DNA of 64,000 nucleotides from Vibrio atypicus (GTDB taxonomy: Bacteria > Pseudomonadota > Gammaproteobacteria > Enterobacterales > Vibrionaceae). The translations under genes were made by a program, and so were the position numbers. The notes under the pieces are model-generated. The model worked only from the letters and a program-made list of their open reading frames with translations. It did no database searches and had not been told where the DNA came from. This document shows positions 8,125 through 17,437 of the stretch, in pieces; the stretch's first letter is position 1; each line of letters opens with the position of its first letter. Location: contig NZ_BLID01000003.1 in assembly GCF_009811315.1 (NCBI RefSeq), forward strand, positions 248,001 to 312,000, read 5' to 3'.

Positions 8125-9831
8125 ATGAGTAGTCCTAGGCTTCGCGTTCAATTTGAGACTTTGTTTGAACATTACAAAGGTCAAGACAGTGGCGTACAAC
8201 TTGAAGAGATCACTGAAGTTCTGTTTTGTACTAGACGTAACGCACGTATCGTTTTGAACAAAATGGAAGAAGAGGGGTGGATCGAATGGCATCCGTCTCC
8301 AGGGCGCGGCAAACTTTCTCAATTAAACTTTAAACGAAGCCGAGCAGATGTGAGTGAAAATCTCGCTCGTCGCTATTTAGAAGAAGGTAAGATCAGCCAA
8401 GCGCTCAAAGTGCTGGATCAAGATACCGCAAAGCTTGCACAGGTCGTTGAAAGCTATTTGGGTGTCCAGCATCAAGAGGGGCAGCAAGTCGTTCGATTGC
8501 CATACTATCGTCCGCTATCGATGCTCAACCCAATTAAACCTATTCGCCGTTCAGAGCAACATATCATCAGGCAAATCTTTAGTGGATTGACTCGGTTAGA
8601 TGAAAACGATGAACTTCAGCCTGATCTCGCACACACATGGGAAATGGTATCCCCATCTCACTGGCGGTTTTTCCTAAGACCAAGTGTACGTTTTCATAAT
8701 GGTGATTTGCTTTCTACCGAAGCGGTAATTGAATCTCTAGAATCACTTAAAGATAAGCAGCTCTTCTCTCATATAGATAAAATCGATTCACCGAATAAGT
8801 ACGTTGTTGATATCCACTTAACAAGAACAGACTACAGGTTGCCTCTTTTACTTGCCGAATCTTGCGCTAAGGTTTTGTTGCCAAGTGCTGCCCGTAGTGA
8901 AGAATACGATCTTTTTCCTATCGGCACAGGCCCATATAAAGTCACGCAAAACGATGATAAACGTTTGGTTCTGCAAGCCTTTGACTCCTATTTTGGATTT
9001 AGGCCACTACTCGATAGCATTGAAGTTTGGGTTATTGATGATGTTCACTCGTCTATGGTATTTCCTAGTTTAAGCGGCCCAATAAGACCGGAAACCGGTA
9101 GTTTAAGTGATGAAGTTGAGCTCGACCCAGGTTGTACTTATCTTCTACTAAATCGAAAAAGTGGTTTAGCAAAAAGCGATGATTGGGCGAGGTACTTTAG
9201 CCAAAGACTAGGTGCTCTAAATCTCTATCAGCAGTTACCTCAAGATAAGATTGTAGAACTAGGCGTATTACCTGCACATGGCTTAAAGCCAGGTTGGTAT
9301 CATCATACCCGACAGGGCAGTTATAGTTCTCCACCAGCCTATACCAAAGTTACGATTGCTTATCACAGCGAACATCCTATGTTTCCAACGTTAGTAAAGT
9401 GCATTGAAACGCTTTTGAGGCAGGATAACCTTGAAGTCGAGCTTGTAAAATACACAGTTTTTGCTCCTGATATTGATAATGTTGATATTTGGGTGAAACC
9501 TATGGGTATTTCCAACGATCGCGATGATGCCTTAGCTGGTTGGTTATTGAATTACAGTGATATTTCTCTATTCAGTAAAAGTACTGATTTTGAGTATTGG
9601 ACTAAAGTCGTAGAAAGTTGGCAGTCAGAAGAAAACACTAATTTCCCCGCACGCGAGATAGGTAAGTCTCTGGTCGAGAAATTGCAAATAATACCTATGT
9701 TCCATTGCTGGTTAGGGGTGAGCAAAGATCAATGTGGATCGCTACAAAATGCTAAGTGCAATGCGTTGGGGTGGTTCGATTTCAGTCAGGTTTGGATTAA
9801 ACCAGAAGAGAGTAATAATTACGAAGAATAG
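8125..9831 (+). CDS. sgrR: SgrR family transcriptional regulator
   Basis: A 568-residue protein. Residues about 1-115 form the SgrR-type winged helix DNA-binding domain (FCTRRNARIVLNKMEEEGWIEW). Residues about 160-560 match family 5 solute-binding proteins (LNPIKPIRRSEQHIIRQIFSGLTRLDENDELQPDLAHTWE), here used as a cytoplasmic ligand sensor. In E. coli, SgrR activates the small RNA SgrS under sugar-phosphate stress. There is only 77 bp upstream and the flanking gene runs the same way, so a divergent sgrS as in E. coli is not visible. A two-base gap to the next small gene suggests an operon. Confidence 0.75.
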   Translation: MSSPRLRVQFETLFEHYKGQDSGVQLEEITEVLFCTRRNARIVLNKMEEEGWIEWHPSPGRGKLSQLNFKRSRADVSENLARRYLEEGKISQALKVLDQDTAKLAQVVESYLGVQHQEGQQVVRLPYYRPLSMLNPIKPIRRSEQHIIRQIFSGLTRLDENDELQPDLAHTWEMVSPSHWRFFLRPSVRFHNGDLLSTEAVIESLESLKDKQLFSHIDKIDSPNKYVVDIHLTRTDYRLPLLLAESCAKVLLPSAARSEEYDLFPIGTGPYKVTQNDDKRLVLQAFDSYFGFRPLLDSIEVWVIDDVHSSMVFPSLSGPIRPETGSLSDEVELDPGCTYLLLNRKSGLAKSDDWARYFSQRLGALNLYQQLPQDKIVELGVLPAHGLKPGWYHHTRQGSYSSPPAYTKVTIAYHSEHPMFPTLVKCIETLLRQDNLEVELVKYTVFAPDIDNVDIWVKPMGISNDRDDALAGWLLNYSDISLFSKSTDFEYWTKVVESWQSEENTNFPAREIGKSLVEKLQIIPMFHCWLGVSKDQCGSLQNAKCNALGWFDFSQVWIKPEESNNYEE

Positions 9832-9833
9832 AA

Positions 9834-10085
9834 ATGGCAAAACCTAATAAAAAACAACCCTCTAAAACCGTTAACATCTATTGCTCAAAGTGCAAAACGC
9901 AGCTGTTTAAATATAGAAAAGGTGGGAAAGGTGCGTTAGTAAAATGTTTCAAAGAACGCATCGTTGAAGACTATACGACGACACCCTGCATTTGTCCTGG
10001 CTGTGGTTGCGAATTTGCTAGAGATACACTGGTCCGAGGCACTCCTTCGTTTAAAATGATTGGTGGAAAAGTCACTATGAAATAA
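9834..10085 (+). CDS. Small zinc-ribbon protein
   Basis: An 83-residue basic protein with two cysteine pairs: CSKC at residues 18-21, and CICPGCGC near residues 53-60. This is a rubredoxin-like zinc ribbon. The spacer of about 30 residues contains a Lys/Gly-rich loop. It starts two bases after the sgrR stop and is probably cotranscribed. Function is unknown; a nucleic-acid-binding or zinc-storage role would be guesswork. Confidence 0.65.
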   Translation: MAKPNKKQPSKTVNIYCSKCKTQLFKYRKGGKGALVKCFKERIVEDYTTTPCICPGCGCEFARDTLVRGTPSFKMIGGKVTMK

Positions 10086-10288
10086 GTGATTTTTAGCATA
10101 ATGTATTTTACAAAATATCAACAAATCTAGGTGGGTATTATTGTTGAAAATGGCTGGTGGAACGCATTTTTTGATCTGAGTCGCTATAAAACGTAAAAAT
10201 CTCGTTAAGAGCTATCATTGTTTTCTAATACTGTTAGAATAACCGCAGTTTCGATTCGGTTTTTCCAACAAGTTAATAGGGGTTCACA

Positions 10289-10366
10289 ATGGAACTAGCT
10301 TTAATCATCACTTTCATCGTTGCTGCAGCTGTTATGGTTAAGAAAGAGATGGTAAGTTCAAAATAA
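10289..10366 (+). CDS. 25-residue single-span membrane microprotein
   Basis: An ATG at 10289 opens a 25-codon frame ending TAA at 10366. The peptide starts MELALIITFIVAAAVMV and ends with a charged tail (KKEMVSSK). It therefore has one hydrophobic helix of about 16 residues with a positive, probably cytoplasmic, C-terminus. The ribosome site AATAGGGG lies 6 bases upstream, better than many annotated genes here. A clear intrinsic terminator follows 50 bp later. It is separated from its neighbours by more than 100 bp on each side, so it seems to be its own transcription unit. The family is not recognised. Confidence 0.6.
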   Translation: MELALIITFIVAAAVMVKKEMVSSK

Positions 10367-10412
10367 TCGTTCATTCATATCATTTTTTCTTTTCTTTTTG
10401 ATGAATGACTTT

Positions 10413-10441
10413 GAAAGCTCCCAATAGGGGGCTTTTGTGTT
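10413..10441 (+). terminator. Intrinsic terminator after the microprotein gene
   Basis: AGCTCCC (10414-10420) pairs with GGGGGCT (about 10425-10431, one G-T pair), followed by TTTGTGTTTT. It fits a short transcript carrying the 25-residue peptide. Confidence 0.7.
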
Positions 10442-10458
10442 TTCTGGGACCAAGAAAG

Positions 10459-10492
10459 TAAAAAGCCAGCTTGTTAGCTGGCTTTTTGTTTT
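10459..10492. terminator. Bidirectional intrinsic terminator
   Basis: A 10-bp stem (10461-10470 with 10477-10486) flanked by A and T tracts. It mainly ends the leftward haem-receptor gene. Confidence 0.85.
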
Positions 10493-10503
10493 CGATTTTA
10501 AGT

Positions 10504-12639
10504 TTAGAATTGGTAATCTAAGCTTAAACCCCAATTGCGGCCTGGTTGTGATTTGATATCTTTGCTAAATTTAGAATCATGATCTGTTCCTGATAAGTCA
10601 CTATATAGCCAGTATTTCTTATCGAAAGCGTTAAACAAACCTGCATGTAAAGTTAGGTCGTCAATAGGGCGATAATAAGCAGTTAGATCGACCAGTGCAT
10701 ATCCAGCAGCATTCACATTATCATCCGCGTTCCAATCATTTTTAGACGCTACCATTTTAATGTGTAATGCCGTACCGTAGCTTTCTCTTTCAAGACCAAG
10801 CCCGATAGTTCCTGTCAATGGGGCAACAGAGTCGATGGCATCACCCGTCTTTTTATCTTCCCCTTCTGCGTATGCAACGGCTAAGCGCGTGTAACTTCCA
10901 TTTGGTGCACCGATTAACCCATCAAGGTTAACTCTAGACGAAAACTCGGCGCCATAAATAGTTACTTCATCGAGGTTTTCTTTTGTAAATACGTCTTTAC
11001 CGCCTTGCTGACCAGTTTTGGTTTCATTAATAAAATCGGTGTAATTGGTATAGAAAGTACTTAGTTCAGAGAGAGAGTTCTTGCTCTGACTACGCAACCC
11101 GAGTTCATACGAAAGGCTTCTTTCTGCTTTTAAGTCAGGGTTAGCTTCTACAATTGCCCCCTGATTATAGAAGTAGTACAAATCGTATACCGTTGGCGCT
11201 TTGAAACCTTGGCCAATTTGTCCAAATACCGCGACGTTGTCATTAATGTGGTAAACAGAGCCCAATTTTGCAGTAAAAGCGTTATTTTCGTTTTTGTCAT
11301 ACTCAGTAGTAAAACCTTCATCTGTAGATGGATCGGATACGAATGAGTCATAACGCAAGCCGGCAGTGATAATGAGTCTATCATCCATTAAGAACGCTTG
11401 ATCTTGTATGAATAGACCCCATTGGCTAATTTCTGCATCTGGGATACCGGTACTACCTGGCGCGTTAGTTCCCTGATCTAATTTATAGTCAGTGTTCTCT
11501 AACTCGAAGTTATTTCTTAGGTAACTGAAGCCATAAGTGAACTCATGCTCGACACTGTCCGCAATTAAAACTTTTGATACTTGAGTATCGAATTGGACAG
11601 TAACATCTGATGCATCTCGCTCTCTTAAACGTCTGCCGTTAGAAGGGGTCGTATCGAAATTTTTGTTCAATGTGCTCGAGTCTTGGTAGCTCAATGACCA
11701 ATCCAGAGAATCTGCAATACTGGTTTCAAGACCTAGAGACTGCTCTAATGTTACTCGGAACCGCTTATTTGTGTCTTTATTGTAATTGTCCGTGTAGGTG
11801 AACCCTGGCATGATCGTGTAGCCATTGTAATTAAGCTCGTCCTCATCATACTGTTGTTGGTTGTACTCTATCGTTAAGCCTAATCGATTGGAGTCAGATA
11901 CTTGATAAAAAGCTTTACCTAACACGTTGCCTAACTTTTTATCCGCAGGGTTAGTAGCGCCGCGATCAGGCCCTTCAATGTCTTCACCAGAAGAATGAGA
12001 TGCTGTTTCATTCCCCTGTGCATACGTTGTCATTAGCAATGTCTCAAGTTTACCTTTACGCATTGCCCAAGATAGTGTGTTTTTGAATTGTTGATCTGCT
12101 GATGTATAGCTAGATTTAAGTCCAAAACGATTTTCATCGCCGTCAGTAATAAGTAAATCATCTGGATTTTTTGTGCGAAGCATCACTGCACCGCCAATAG
12201 CATCAGAACCGTACAGTGTTGATGCTGGCCCTTTGTTTACTTCAATAACTTGCAATGTATCGACTTCGATTCCGTTAGCGTACTTTCGTTGTTCTGAAGC
12301 CCCTGGGTTATAGGGTGCTGGCTGCTGAACACCATCAATCATAATTTTTACGCGATCGCCCTCAACACCTCGAATATTGAATCCAGAGATCCCAAATCGA
12401 CCACCACCGTTGGCTTCTACACCTGGGGTGTATTGTAGAGCTTGCTGTACATCAGAAGACATTTGGCTGTTGATGCTTTCAGACGTAACTGTTTCGATAG
12501 AACTAGATACGTCGGCTTTGTTTTGTTCTGTGCGCGTTGCAGAAACAACGACTTCATCAAACACTGAGTATTCTTCTGCATGAACAGGTGCAGTAAGGGC
12601 GACAACGATTGACGCGGACAATAAAGATCGCTTATACAT
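10504..12639 (-). CDS. hutA: TonB-dependent haem/haemoglobin receptor, HutA-like
   Basis: A 711-residue outer-membrane receptor. The signal peptide ends near VHA-EE at residue 21, and the TonB box is FDEVVVSAT. The plug domain (about residues 45-155) has TPGVEANGGGRFGISGFNIRG, and the barrel ends in LDYQF with the terminal Phe needed for barrel assembly. It fits the haemoglobin/transferrin/lactoferrin receptor family, whose Vibrio member HutA imports haem with TonB energy. The promoter region carries a Fur-like box at 12706-12720, consistent with iron repression. The divergent LysR-type gene is a likely partner. Assignment as HutA rather than another haem receptor is by family and context. 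Confidence 0.8.
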   Translation of the reverse strand: MYKRSLLSASIVVALTAPVHAEEYSVFDEVVVSATRTEQNKADVSSSIETVTSESINSQMSSDVQQALQYTPGVEANGGGRFGISGFNIRGVEGDRVKIMIDGVQQPAPYNPGASEQRKYANGIEVDTLQVIEVNKGPASTLYGSDAIGGAVMLRTKNPDDLLITDGDENRFGLKSSYTSADQQFKNTLSWAMRKGKLETLLMTTYAQGNETASHSSGEDIEGPDRGATNPADKKLGNVLGKAFYQVSDSNRLGLTIEYNQQQYDEDELNYNGYTIMPGFTYTDNYNKDTNKRFRVTLEQSLGLETSIADSLDWSLSYQDSSTLNKNFDTTPSNGRRLRERDASDVTVQFDTQVSKVLIADSVEHEFTYGFSYLRNNFELENTDYKLDQGTNAPGSTGIPDAEISQWGLFIQDQAFLMDDRLIITAGLRYDSFVSDPSTDEGFTTEYDKNENNAFTAKLGSVYHINDNVAVFGQIGQGFKAPTVYDLYYFYNQGAIVEANPDLKAERSLSYELGLRSQSKNSLSELSTFYTNYTDFINETKTGQQGGKDVFTKENLDEVTIYGAEFSSRVNLDGLIGAPNGSYTRLAVAYAEGEDKKTGDAIDSVAPLTGTIGLGLERESYGTALHIKMVASKNDWNADDNVNAAGYALVDLTAYYRPIDDLTLHAGLFNAFDKKYWLYSDLSGTDHDSKFSKDIKSQPGRNWGLSLDYQF

Positions 12640-12705
12640 TTTATAGTTACCTTAAATCCATATTTGGGCTGAGCATTAAACTGGATGAATTTTATTGGAT
12701 CTAAA

Positions 12706-12720
12706 TGATAATTACTATTG
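12706..12720. promoter_or_regulatory. Fur box upstream of hutA
   Basis: TGATAATTACTATTG matches the 7-1-7 Fur consensus (TGATAAT-N-ATTATCA) at 11 of 14 specified positions. It lies 67 bp upstream of the receptor start, where a repressor would block transcription. Confidence 0.65.
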
Positions 12721-12842
12721 TTTGCATTTAAAATAATTGAGATTTTTGTAATTTATAAATATGGGCTTGGGCTAATCTCTTTGAAACACAATAAGATAGA
12801 GTTAAACTGACTCAGTTCAACGTTAAACAATACTGCTTACAA

Positions 12843-12858
12843 TGTGATGGTAATCACA
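12843..12858. promoter_or_regulatory. CRP-cAMP binding site
   Basis: TGTGATGGTAATCACA has both perfect half-sites, TGTGA and TCACA, with the standard 6-base spacer. It is 30 bp upstream of the LysR-type ATG and about 205 bp from the hutA start. At that distance it could repress the LysR gene or act on the divergent promoter. Confidence 0.75.
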
Positions 12859-12887
12859 ATTATTCGTATGGAGAGAAGGGGTAAATA

Positions 12888-13784
12888 ATGCAAAGTCCGA
12901 TTACTTTAGAAGCACTTCATATCTTAGATGCGATTGATCGTCGTGGGAGCTTTGCCTCAGCGGCGAATGAATTGGACAGAGCGCCTTCTTCATTGAGCTA
13001 TCAAATTCAAAAACTAGAACAAGATCTTGATATCATGATCTTTGATCGATCTGGGCATAAAGCGAGCTTTACTGAAGCCGGACAGCTTATTTTAGAAACG
13101 GGCAGAACGATCTTAGCAGCTACTCAAAAGCTGGTGAACGATGCGAGCATTTTGGCTAACGGCTGGGAGCTTGATATTAGTTTGGCTTTTGACGGCATTA
13201 TCCCGGTTGAGAATTTCTTCTCAATGGTTGATGAGTTAAGTAAAGTCAGTTCAACCAGAATAAAGTTGCAAGAGGAAATCTTGGCGGGTTGCTGGGAGTC
13301 TCTGAGTGATGGCCGCGCTGATCTTCTTGTTTGCCCAAAACTCGAAACGTTACCTCATGATGTAAAAGCTGAAGTGATCGGAGAAATGGAAATGGTTTGG
13401 GTTGCAGCTTCTGACCACTACGTTCATAAGCGGTCAGGCGAGTTTAATGATGAGGCGAGAGAGAAGTACCGAGTTATTGCGATTGCTGATACCGCTAGAG
13501 AACAACCTCCAATCAGTATCAATGTTATTCAGAAGCAACCTCGCTTAACGGTGACTAATTTTGCGGCGAAAGTGTCGGCTCTAAAGCAAGGGTTGGGAAT
13601 AGGGACGTTACCTAAAGAACTTGCGTCTGAACTTATAGAACAGGGTGTACTTAGACAGATAGCGGGAACAGAAGGGCAACCGATTGAAATTATTCTGGCT
13701 TGGAAGCGGAATAAGATTGGTGAAGCAAAATCCTGGTGCATTCAGTACTTAAAGAAAACCTTTAAGAACCAGGCAAAAATATAA
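12888..13784 (+). CDS. LysR family transcriptional regulator
   Basis: A 298-residue protein with the LysR winged-helix at residues 5-65 (LEALHILDAIDRRGSFASAA and then PSSLSYQIQKLEQDL) and the periplasmic-binding-like effector domain at about 90-290. The ribosome site GGAGAGAAGGGG lies just upstream of the ATG. It is divergent from the haem receptor, with a perfect CRP-type site between. Its ligand is not predictable. Possible targets are itself and the receptor, since LysR regulators often control the divergent neighbour, but iron control there is better explained by Fur. Confidence 0.85.
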   Translation: MQSPITLEALHILDAIDRRGSFASAANELDRAPSSLSYQIQKLEQDLDIMIFDRSGHKASFTEAGQLILETGRTILAATQKLVNDASILANGWELDISLAFDGIIPVENFFSMVDELSKVSSTRIKLQEEILAGCWESLSDGRADLLVCPKLETLPHDVKAEVIGEMEMVWVAASDHYVHKRSGEFNDEAREKYRVIAIADTAREQPPISINVIQKQPRLTVTNFAAKVSALKQGLGIGTLPKELASELIEQGVLRQIAGTEGQPIEIILAWKRNKIGEAKSWCIQYLKKTFKNQAKI

Positions 13785-13787
13785 TAG

Positions 13788-13816
13788 AAAGGGAGCAATT
13801 GCTCCCTTTTGTTTTT
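13788..13816. terminator. Bidirectional intrinsic terminator
   Basis: AAAGGGAGC pairs with GCTCCCTTT around loop AATT, followed by TTGTTTTT. It lies between the converging LysR and pat genes. Confidence 0.85.
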
Positions 13817-13818
13817 CA

Positions 13819-16503
13819 TTAGTTATTTAGTGGCAAGACCATATCTGCAACACCATCTTCGAATTGGACATCAAGGGTAAAGCCCATTTTCTGTGCGAGC
13901 ATCAACATACCGCGATTGGTTGGCATCGTCATTCCTGACATCTGCTTTGTGCCTTTGTGGCGACAATAATCGATCACCTTGGTCATTAGGATTTTACCAA
14001 GGCCAATACCTTTCAAATCTGAACGAATAAGTATCGCGAACTCAGCGTCGGTATTTTCAGGATTGATTAAAGCTCTAGAGACACCGATGATCTGGAAACC
14101 ACTATCCAATTGTCTGACGGCAACAAATGCCATCTCCCGGTCGTAATCGATTTGAGTTAGGTTTGCTAACGCTTCATGGTTGAATTCTCCAACGTCACTA
14201 AAGAAGCGTTTATACAAATCTTCTTTGGATACGTTATGGATGAAATCCGCATGTAGTGGCTCGTCTTCAGGAAGGATCGGGCGCAAAAGAACTTGTTCTT
14301 CAGACTTAAGCGTGACGATTTCTTCGTATTCGACTGGGTAAGGTCTAATGGCAAGTCGCTCTTGAGCATCACCTTGATACTGCCTTAAGGTTAAGTCGGC
14401 ATCTAAGATAGTAAAGTTGCTGCCATTTGCGAGCACTGGATGAATATCCAGTTCGTGTACTTGAGGACAATCAACCACCATCTGAGAGATACGCACTAAC
14501 ATTTCTGATAGACCTTGAATGTCCATCGGCTCAGGCAGTTTTTGCAATCTTATCTTGCCATTCTTTATGGCTCTGACAATCAAATAACGCGCGAGAGCCA
14601 TGTTTAACGGAGGCAGTGCTGACGCCGCGTCTAGTGATTCATCCCACTCTGATCCGCCTTGGCCAAGTAAAATAATTGGCCCGAAAACATCATCCGTTTT
14701 GACCTTGATTCTGATCTCTTCGCCACCTGCGAGTTTTGCCATACCTTGGACTAAAAGCCCATGAATATTGGCCGACGGGTAGGAGAGTTTCGCTCGATCC
14801 AGTATCGCTTCTGCTGCTGCTGCGACTTCATTACTGTTACGAAGGTTAAGCATCACACCTTGAATATCGGACTTATGAGCAATGTCAGGAGAGCGCAGTT
14901 TAACCGCTACAGGGTAACCGATTTGTTCAGCAACATGGACAGCTTCACTTACGTCGGAGGCGATCCAAGTTGGTAGGACATCGAAATCAAAGTGTTTTAA
15001 AAATGGGCCAATTTGGTGGGTATCAAGCATCACTGTGTTTTTATCCAGTAGCTTGTCGTCTATCCAATTTTTTGCCTCGTTGAGTTCGGTTATGTGAACC
15101 GGTTCTGCCGTTGTTGGCGTTTCCATTAATTGTTTCTGGTTTCGCCTGTATTCCACCAAGTGCATGAAGGCAACAACGGCGCTTTCTGGAGTCCTGTAAG
15201 TGGGAATTCCTGCTTGATTAAAGATATGCCTTGCCGGTTTAGCAGTCAGTTCGCCAGACCAATTGGTTAAGATATTGAACCGCTTGTGACGTGGATGTGC
15301 TTTAACTGCAGCGACAATTTCACGCGCTGTTTGTTCTGAGTGAGCGACGGCAGACGGGCTATGCATGATCAAGATTGCATCCGCACAGTCGGTATCCATC
15401 ACAGCATTTAACGTTTTTATATAACGCGTGTGGTCCGCATCTCCCACCATATCAATAGGATTACTGTGGCTCCAACTAGCAGGTAATATCGCACTTAATG
15501 ACTCGATAGTACTTTCTGATAGTTCTGCGAGTTTCCCACCACGCTCTAACAGAGTGTCGACGGCCATTATTGCCGGCCCGCCACCATTGGTTATTATGGC
15601 AAGTCGCTCGCCTCGGAGTGGAACCGAGTGGGTTAGGGTTTCTACCGCTGCAAATAATTCATGGGAGTTGTTAACTCTGAGCATACCTGTTCGGCGTATC
15701 GCAGAGTCATAAATAATATCTAGGGTATCTGAGCCGCCGGTATGCGCTTTGGCCGCTTTTCGTCCTGCGGCAGTTCTACCGCCTTTTAGAACTAGAATTC
15801 GTCTATTACGTGACGCCGCTCGTGCAGCAGACATAAATCGCCGCGCATCTTTAATTGTATCGACATACAGCAATATCGCTTCGGTATGTGAATCTGTACT
15901 GAGATAGTCGAGTAGGTCGGCAAAGTCGATATCGAGTGCATTGCCAAGAGAAATGAACGCTGAGAATCCAATTTCTTTATCGTTAGCCCAGTCTAAAATC
16001 GTTGTACACATGGCTGCCGATTGCGAGATAAAGGCAATTTTCCCGCGTTGCGCTGTGACTGGTGAAAAAGAAGCATTGAAGTTGACCCAAGGTAGAATCA
16101 ATCCAAGGCTATTTGGGCCAAGTACGCGCATGCCAGATTGCTTTGCTATAGTTAAACAGTTGTCTTGAATACTGGATCCATCGGCGCTTGCGAGATGCAT
16201 GTCGGCAGATAGAACAATGACTGTTTTGACCTGTTTTTCTGCTAATTGCTCGAATACTTCGGTATTACGTGATGCATTGGTGCAAATAATGGCGACATCA
16301 GGCACGACGGGTAAGTGGGAGATATCACGATACGCTAGAACACCACATACTGCAGAGTAACGAGGTGTCACAGGCATAATAGCGCCTTCAAAACCGCCAT
16401 GAAGCAGGTTCTTCATAATGATATTTCCTGCGCGCATTGGTTTCGTTGAAGCGCCAATAATGGCAACGGACTTGGGTTTCAGTAAGTGAGTTAACTGGTT
16501 CAT
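13819..16503 (-). CDS. pat: Protein lysine acetyltransferase Pat (acyl-CoA synthetase/GNAT fusion)
   Basis: An 894-residue protein, close to E. coli PatZ (886). Residues about 5-135 are a CoA-binding Rossmann domain (SVAIIGASTKPMRAGN), 150-470 a succinyl-CoA-ligase-like domain, and 490-700 an ATP-grasp domain that has usually lost ligase activity. The C-terminal 160 residues are a GNAT acetyltransferase with the acetyl-CoA loop SDLKGIGLGKILM. Pat acetylates and inactivates acetyl-CoA synthetase and other enzymes, tuning acetate use. A CRP-type site 108 bp upstream agrees with the cAMP control known for E. coli patZ. It is transcribed alone. Confidence 0.9.
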   Translation of the reverse strand: MNQLTHLLKPKSVAIIGASTKPMRAGNIIMKNLLHGGFEGAIMPVTPRYSAVCGVLAYRDISHLPVVPDVAIICTNASRNTEVFEQLAEKQVKTVIVLSADMHLASADGSSIQDNCLTIAKQSGMRVLGPNSLGLILPWVNFNASFSPVTAQRGKIAFISQSAAMCTTILDWANDKEIGFSAFISLGNALDIDFADLLDYLSTDSHTEAILLYVDTIKDARRFMSAARAASRNRRILVLKGGRTAAGRKAAKAHTGGSDTLDIIYDSAIRRTGMLRVNNSHELFAAVETLTHSVPLRGERLAIITNGGGPAIMAVDTLLERGGKLAELSESTIESLSAILPASWSHSNPIDMVGDADHTRYIKTLNAVMDTDCADAILIMHSPSAVAHSEQTAREIVAAVKAHPRHKRFNILTNWSGELTAKPARHIFNQAGIPTYRTPESAVVAFMHLVEYRRNQKQLMETPTTAEPVHITELNEAKNWIDDKLLDKNTVMLDTHQIGPFLKHFDFDVLPTWIASDVSEAVHVAEQIGYPVAVKLRSPDIAHKSDIQGVMLNLRNSNEVAAAAEAILDRAKLSYPSANIHGLLVQGMAKLAGGEEIRIKVKTDDVFGPIILLGQGGSEWDESLDAASALPPLNMALARYLIVRAIKNGKIRLQKLPEPMDIQGLSEMLVRISQMVVDCPQVHELDIHPVLANGSNFTILDADLTLRQYQGDAQERLAIRPYPVEYEEIVTLKSEEQVLLRPILPEDEPLHADFIHNVSKEDLYKRFFSDVGEFNHEALANLTQIDYDREMAFVAVRQLDSGFQIIGVSRALINPENTDAEFAILIRSDLKGIGLGKILMTKVIDYCRHKGTKQMSGMTMPTNRGMLMLAQKMGFTLDVQFEDGVADMVLPLNN

Positions 16504-16610
16504 AGCGCTGCTCCGGCAAGGGTCATAAGAGAATCCTATAGAAGCTTTGATGCGATTGCTTCAATGATTTGACGGAGTTTTAATCAGATCACTTCTGAAC
16601 TGACTGAGTT

Positions 16611-16626
16611 TGTGCCTTGCGTCACA
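16611..16626. promoter_or_regulatory. CRP-cAMP binding site upstream of pat
   Basis: TGTGCCTTGCGTCACA differs from the CRP core (TGTGA-N6-TCACA) at one position. It sits 108 bp upstream of the pat ATG and about 95 bp upstream of the divergent SPOR lipoprotein gene. Confidence 0.65.
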
Positions 16627-16720
16627 GAGTATTGATATATAATTAAAATGTTGGGTTGATTCTGAGTCAGTCTAACGGCATGATTTACAGTAATTTCTAG
16701 TTAAGGCATTTGAAAGTTTC

Positions 16721-17281
16721 ATGAAAAAAATAGCAATTGTTGGGTTGTCAGTACTGCTGAGTGCTTGTGTATCGAGTGACTATGTCACTGATGTAAGTTC
16801 GGAAAGCTATCGTGAGGACTACAAAACAGCGAAGGTTGAAAAGCCTGTTGTTTCGGATCAGACAGTAACACAAGGCATTACTGAAGATAATGTCGCGGTT
16901 AATGTTGTTCAAATGTCTCCAGCTGCTAAAAAGCCAGTTAAGGCCAAACCAGCTGTCGCGATTACACCGCCAAGCGCAAAGCAAAAGGCGATGAACTCTA
17001 GATACGGCTTTACCATTCAAGTTGTTGCTGTCGGTTCGCAAACTAAAGTTGACCAGTTTGCACGTAAGCTTCCACGTGGCGAGCAACCAATTTGGGAAAA
17101 CTACAAAATGGTTAATGGCACCAAGTGGTACACAGTACTATACGGTGACTACGCAACACGTATGGATGCGAAGCAAGCGATAAGTGAATTACCAGCAGAG
17201 TTTAAGTCGCTAAAACCTTTTGTTAAGAGCATCGATACTATCAAGAACTCTCAGTATCCAACGCTAAACAAATTAAACTAA
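16721..17281 (+). CDS. SPOR-domain lipoprotein
   Basis: A 186-residue lipoprotein with lipobox LLSAC (Cys16). Residues about 20-90 are a flexible Lys/Pro/Val-rich linker. Residues about 95-175 are a SPOR domain (YGFTIQVVAVGSQTKVDQFARKLP), which binds glycan strands lacking stem peptides at the division site. It is therefore predicted to be tethered to the outer membrane and to sense septal peptidoglycan. It resembles small Vibrio SPOR proteins; DamX and RlpA are larger. It is divergent from pat and ends at a strong terminator before ddl. Confidence 0.85.
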   Translation: MKKIAIVGLSVLLSACVSSDYVTDVSSESYREDYKTAKVEKPVVSDQTVTQGITEDNVAVNVVQMSPAAKKPVKAKPAVAITPPSAKQKAMNSRYGFTIQVVAVGSQTKVDQFARKLPRGEQPIWENYKMVNGTKWYTVLYGDYATRMDAKQAISELPAEFKSLKPFVKSIDTIKNSQYPTLNKLN

Positions 17282-17286
17282 TCACG

Positions 17287-17313
17287 AGAAGGGGCACATC
17301 GCCCCTTTTTTTG
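17287..17313 (+). terminator. Intrinsic terminator
   Basis: AAGGGGC and GCCCCTT pair around a short loop and are followed by a long T run, just after the SPOR lipoprotein stop codon. Confidence 0.85.
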
Positions 17314-17437
17314 TGTCTACTTATTCGTCATTCGCACGGTAAGTTTTGTTTCTATTCGCGAAACCCGTATAAAACACCTAATTTTTTTATTATCATTGAT
17401 ACATAAACATTCTGTTGTATCACGGAAAGATCTTTTA

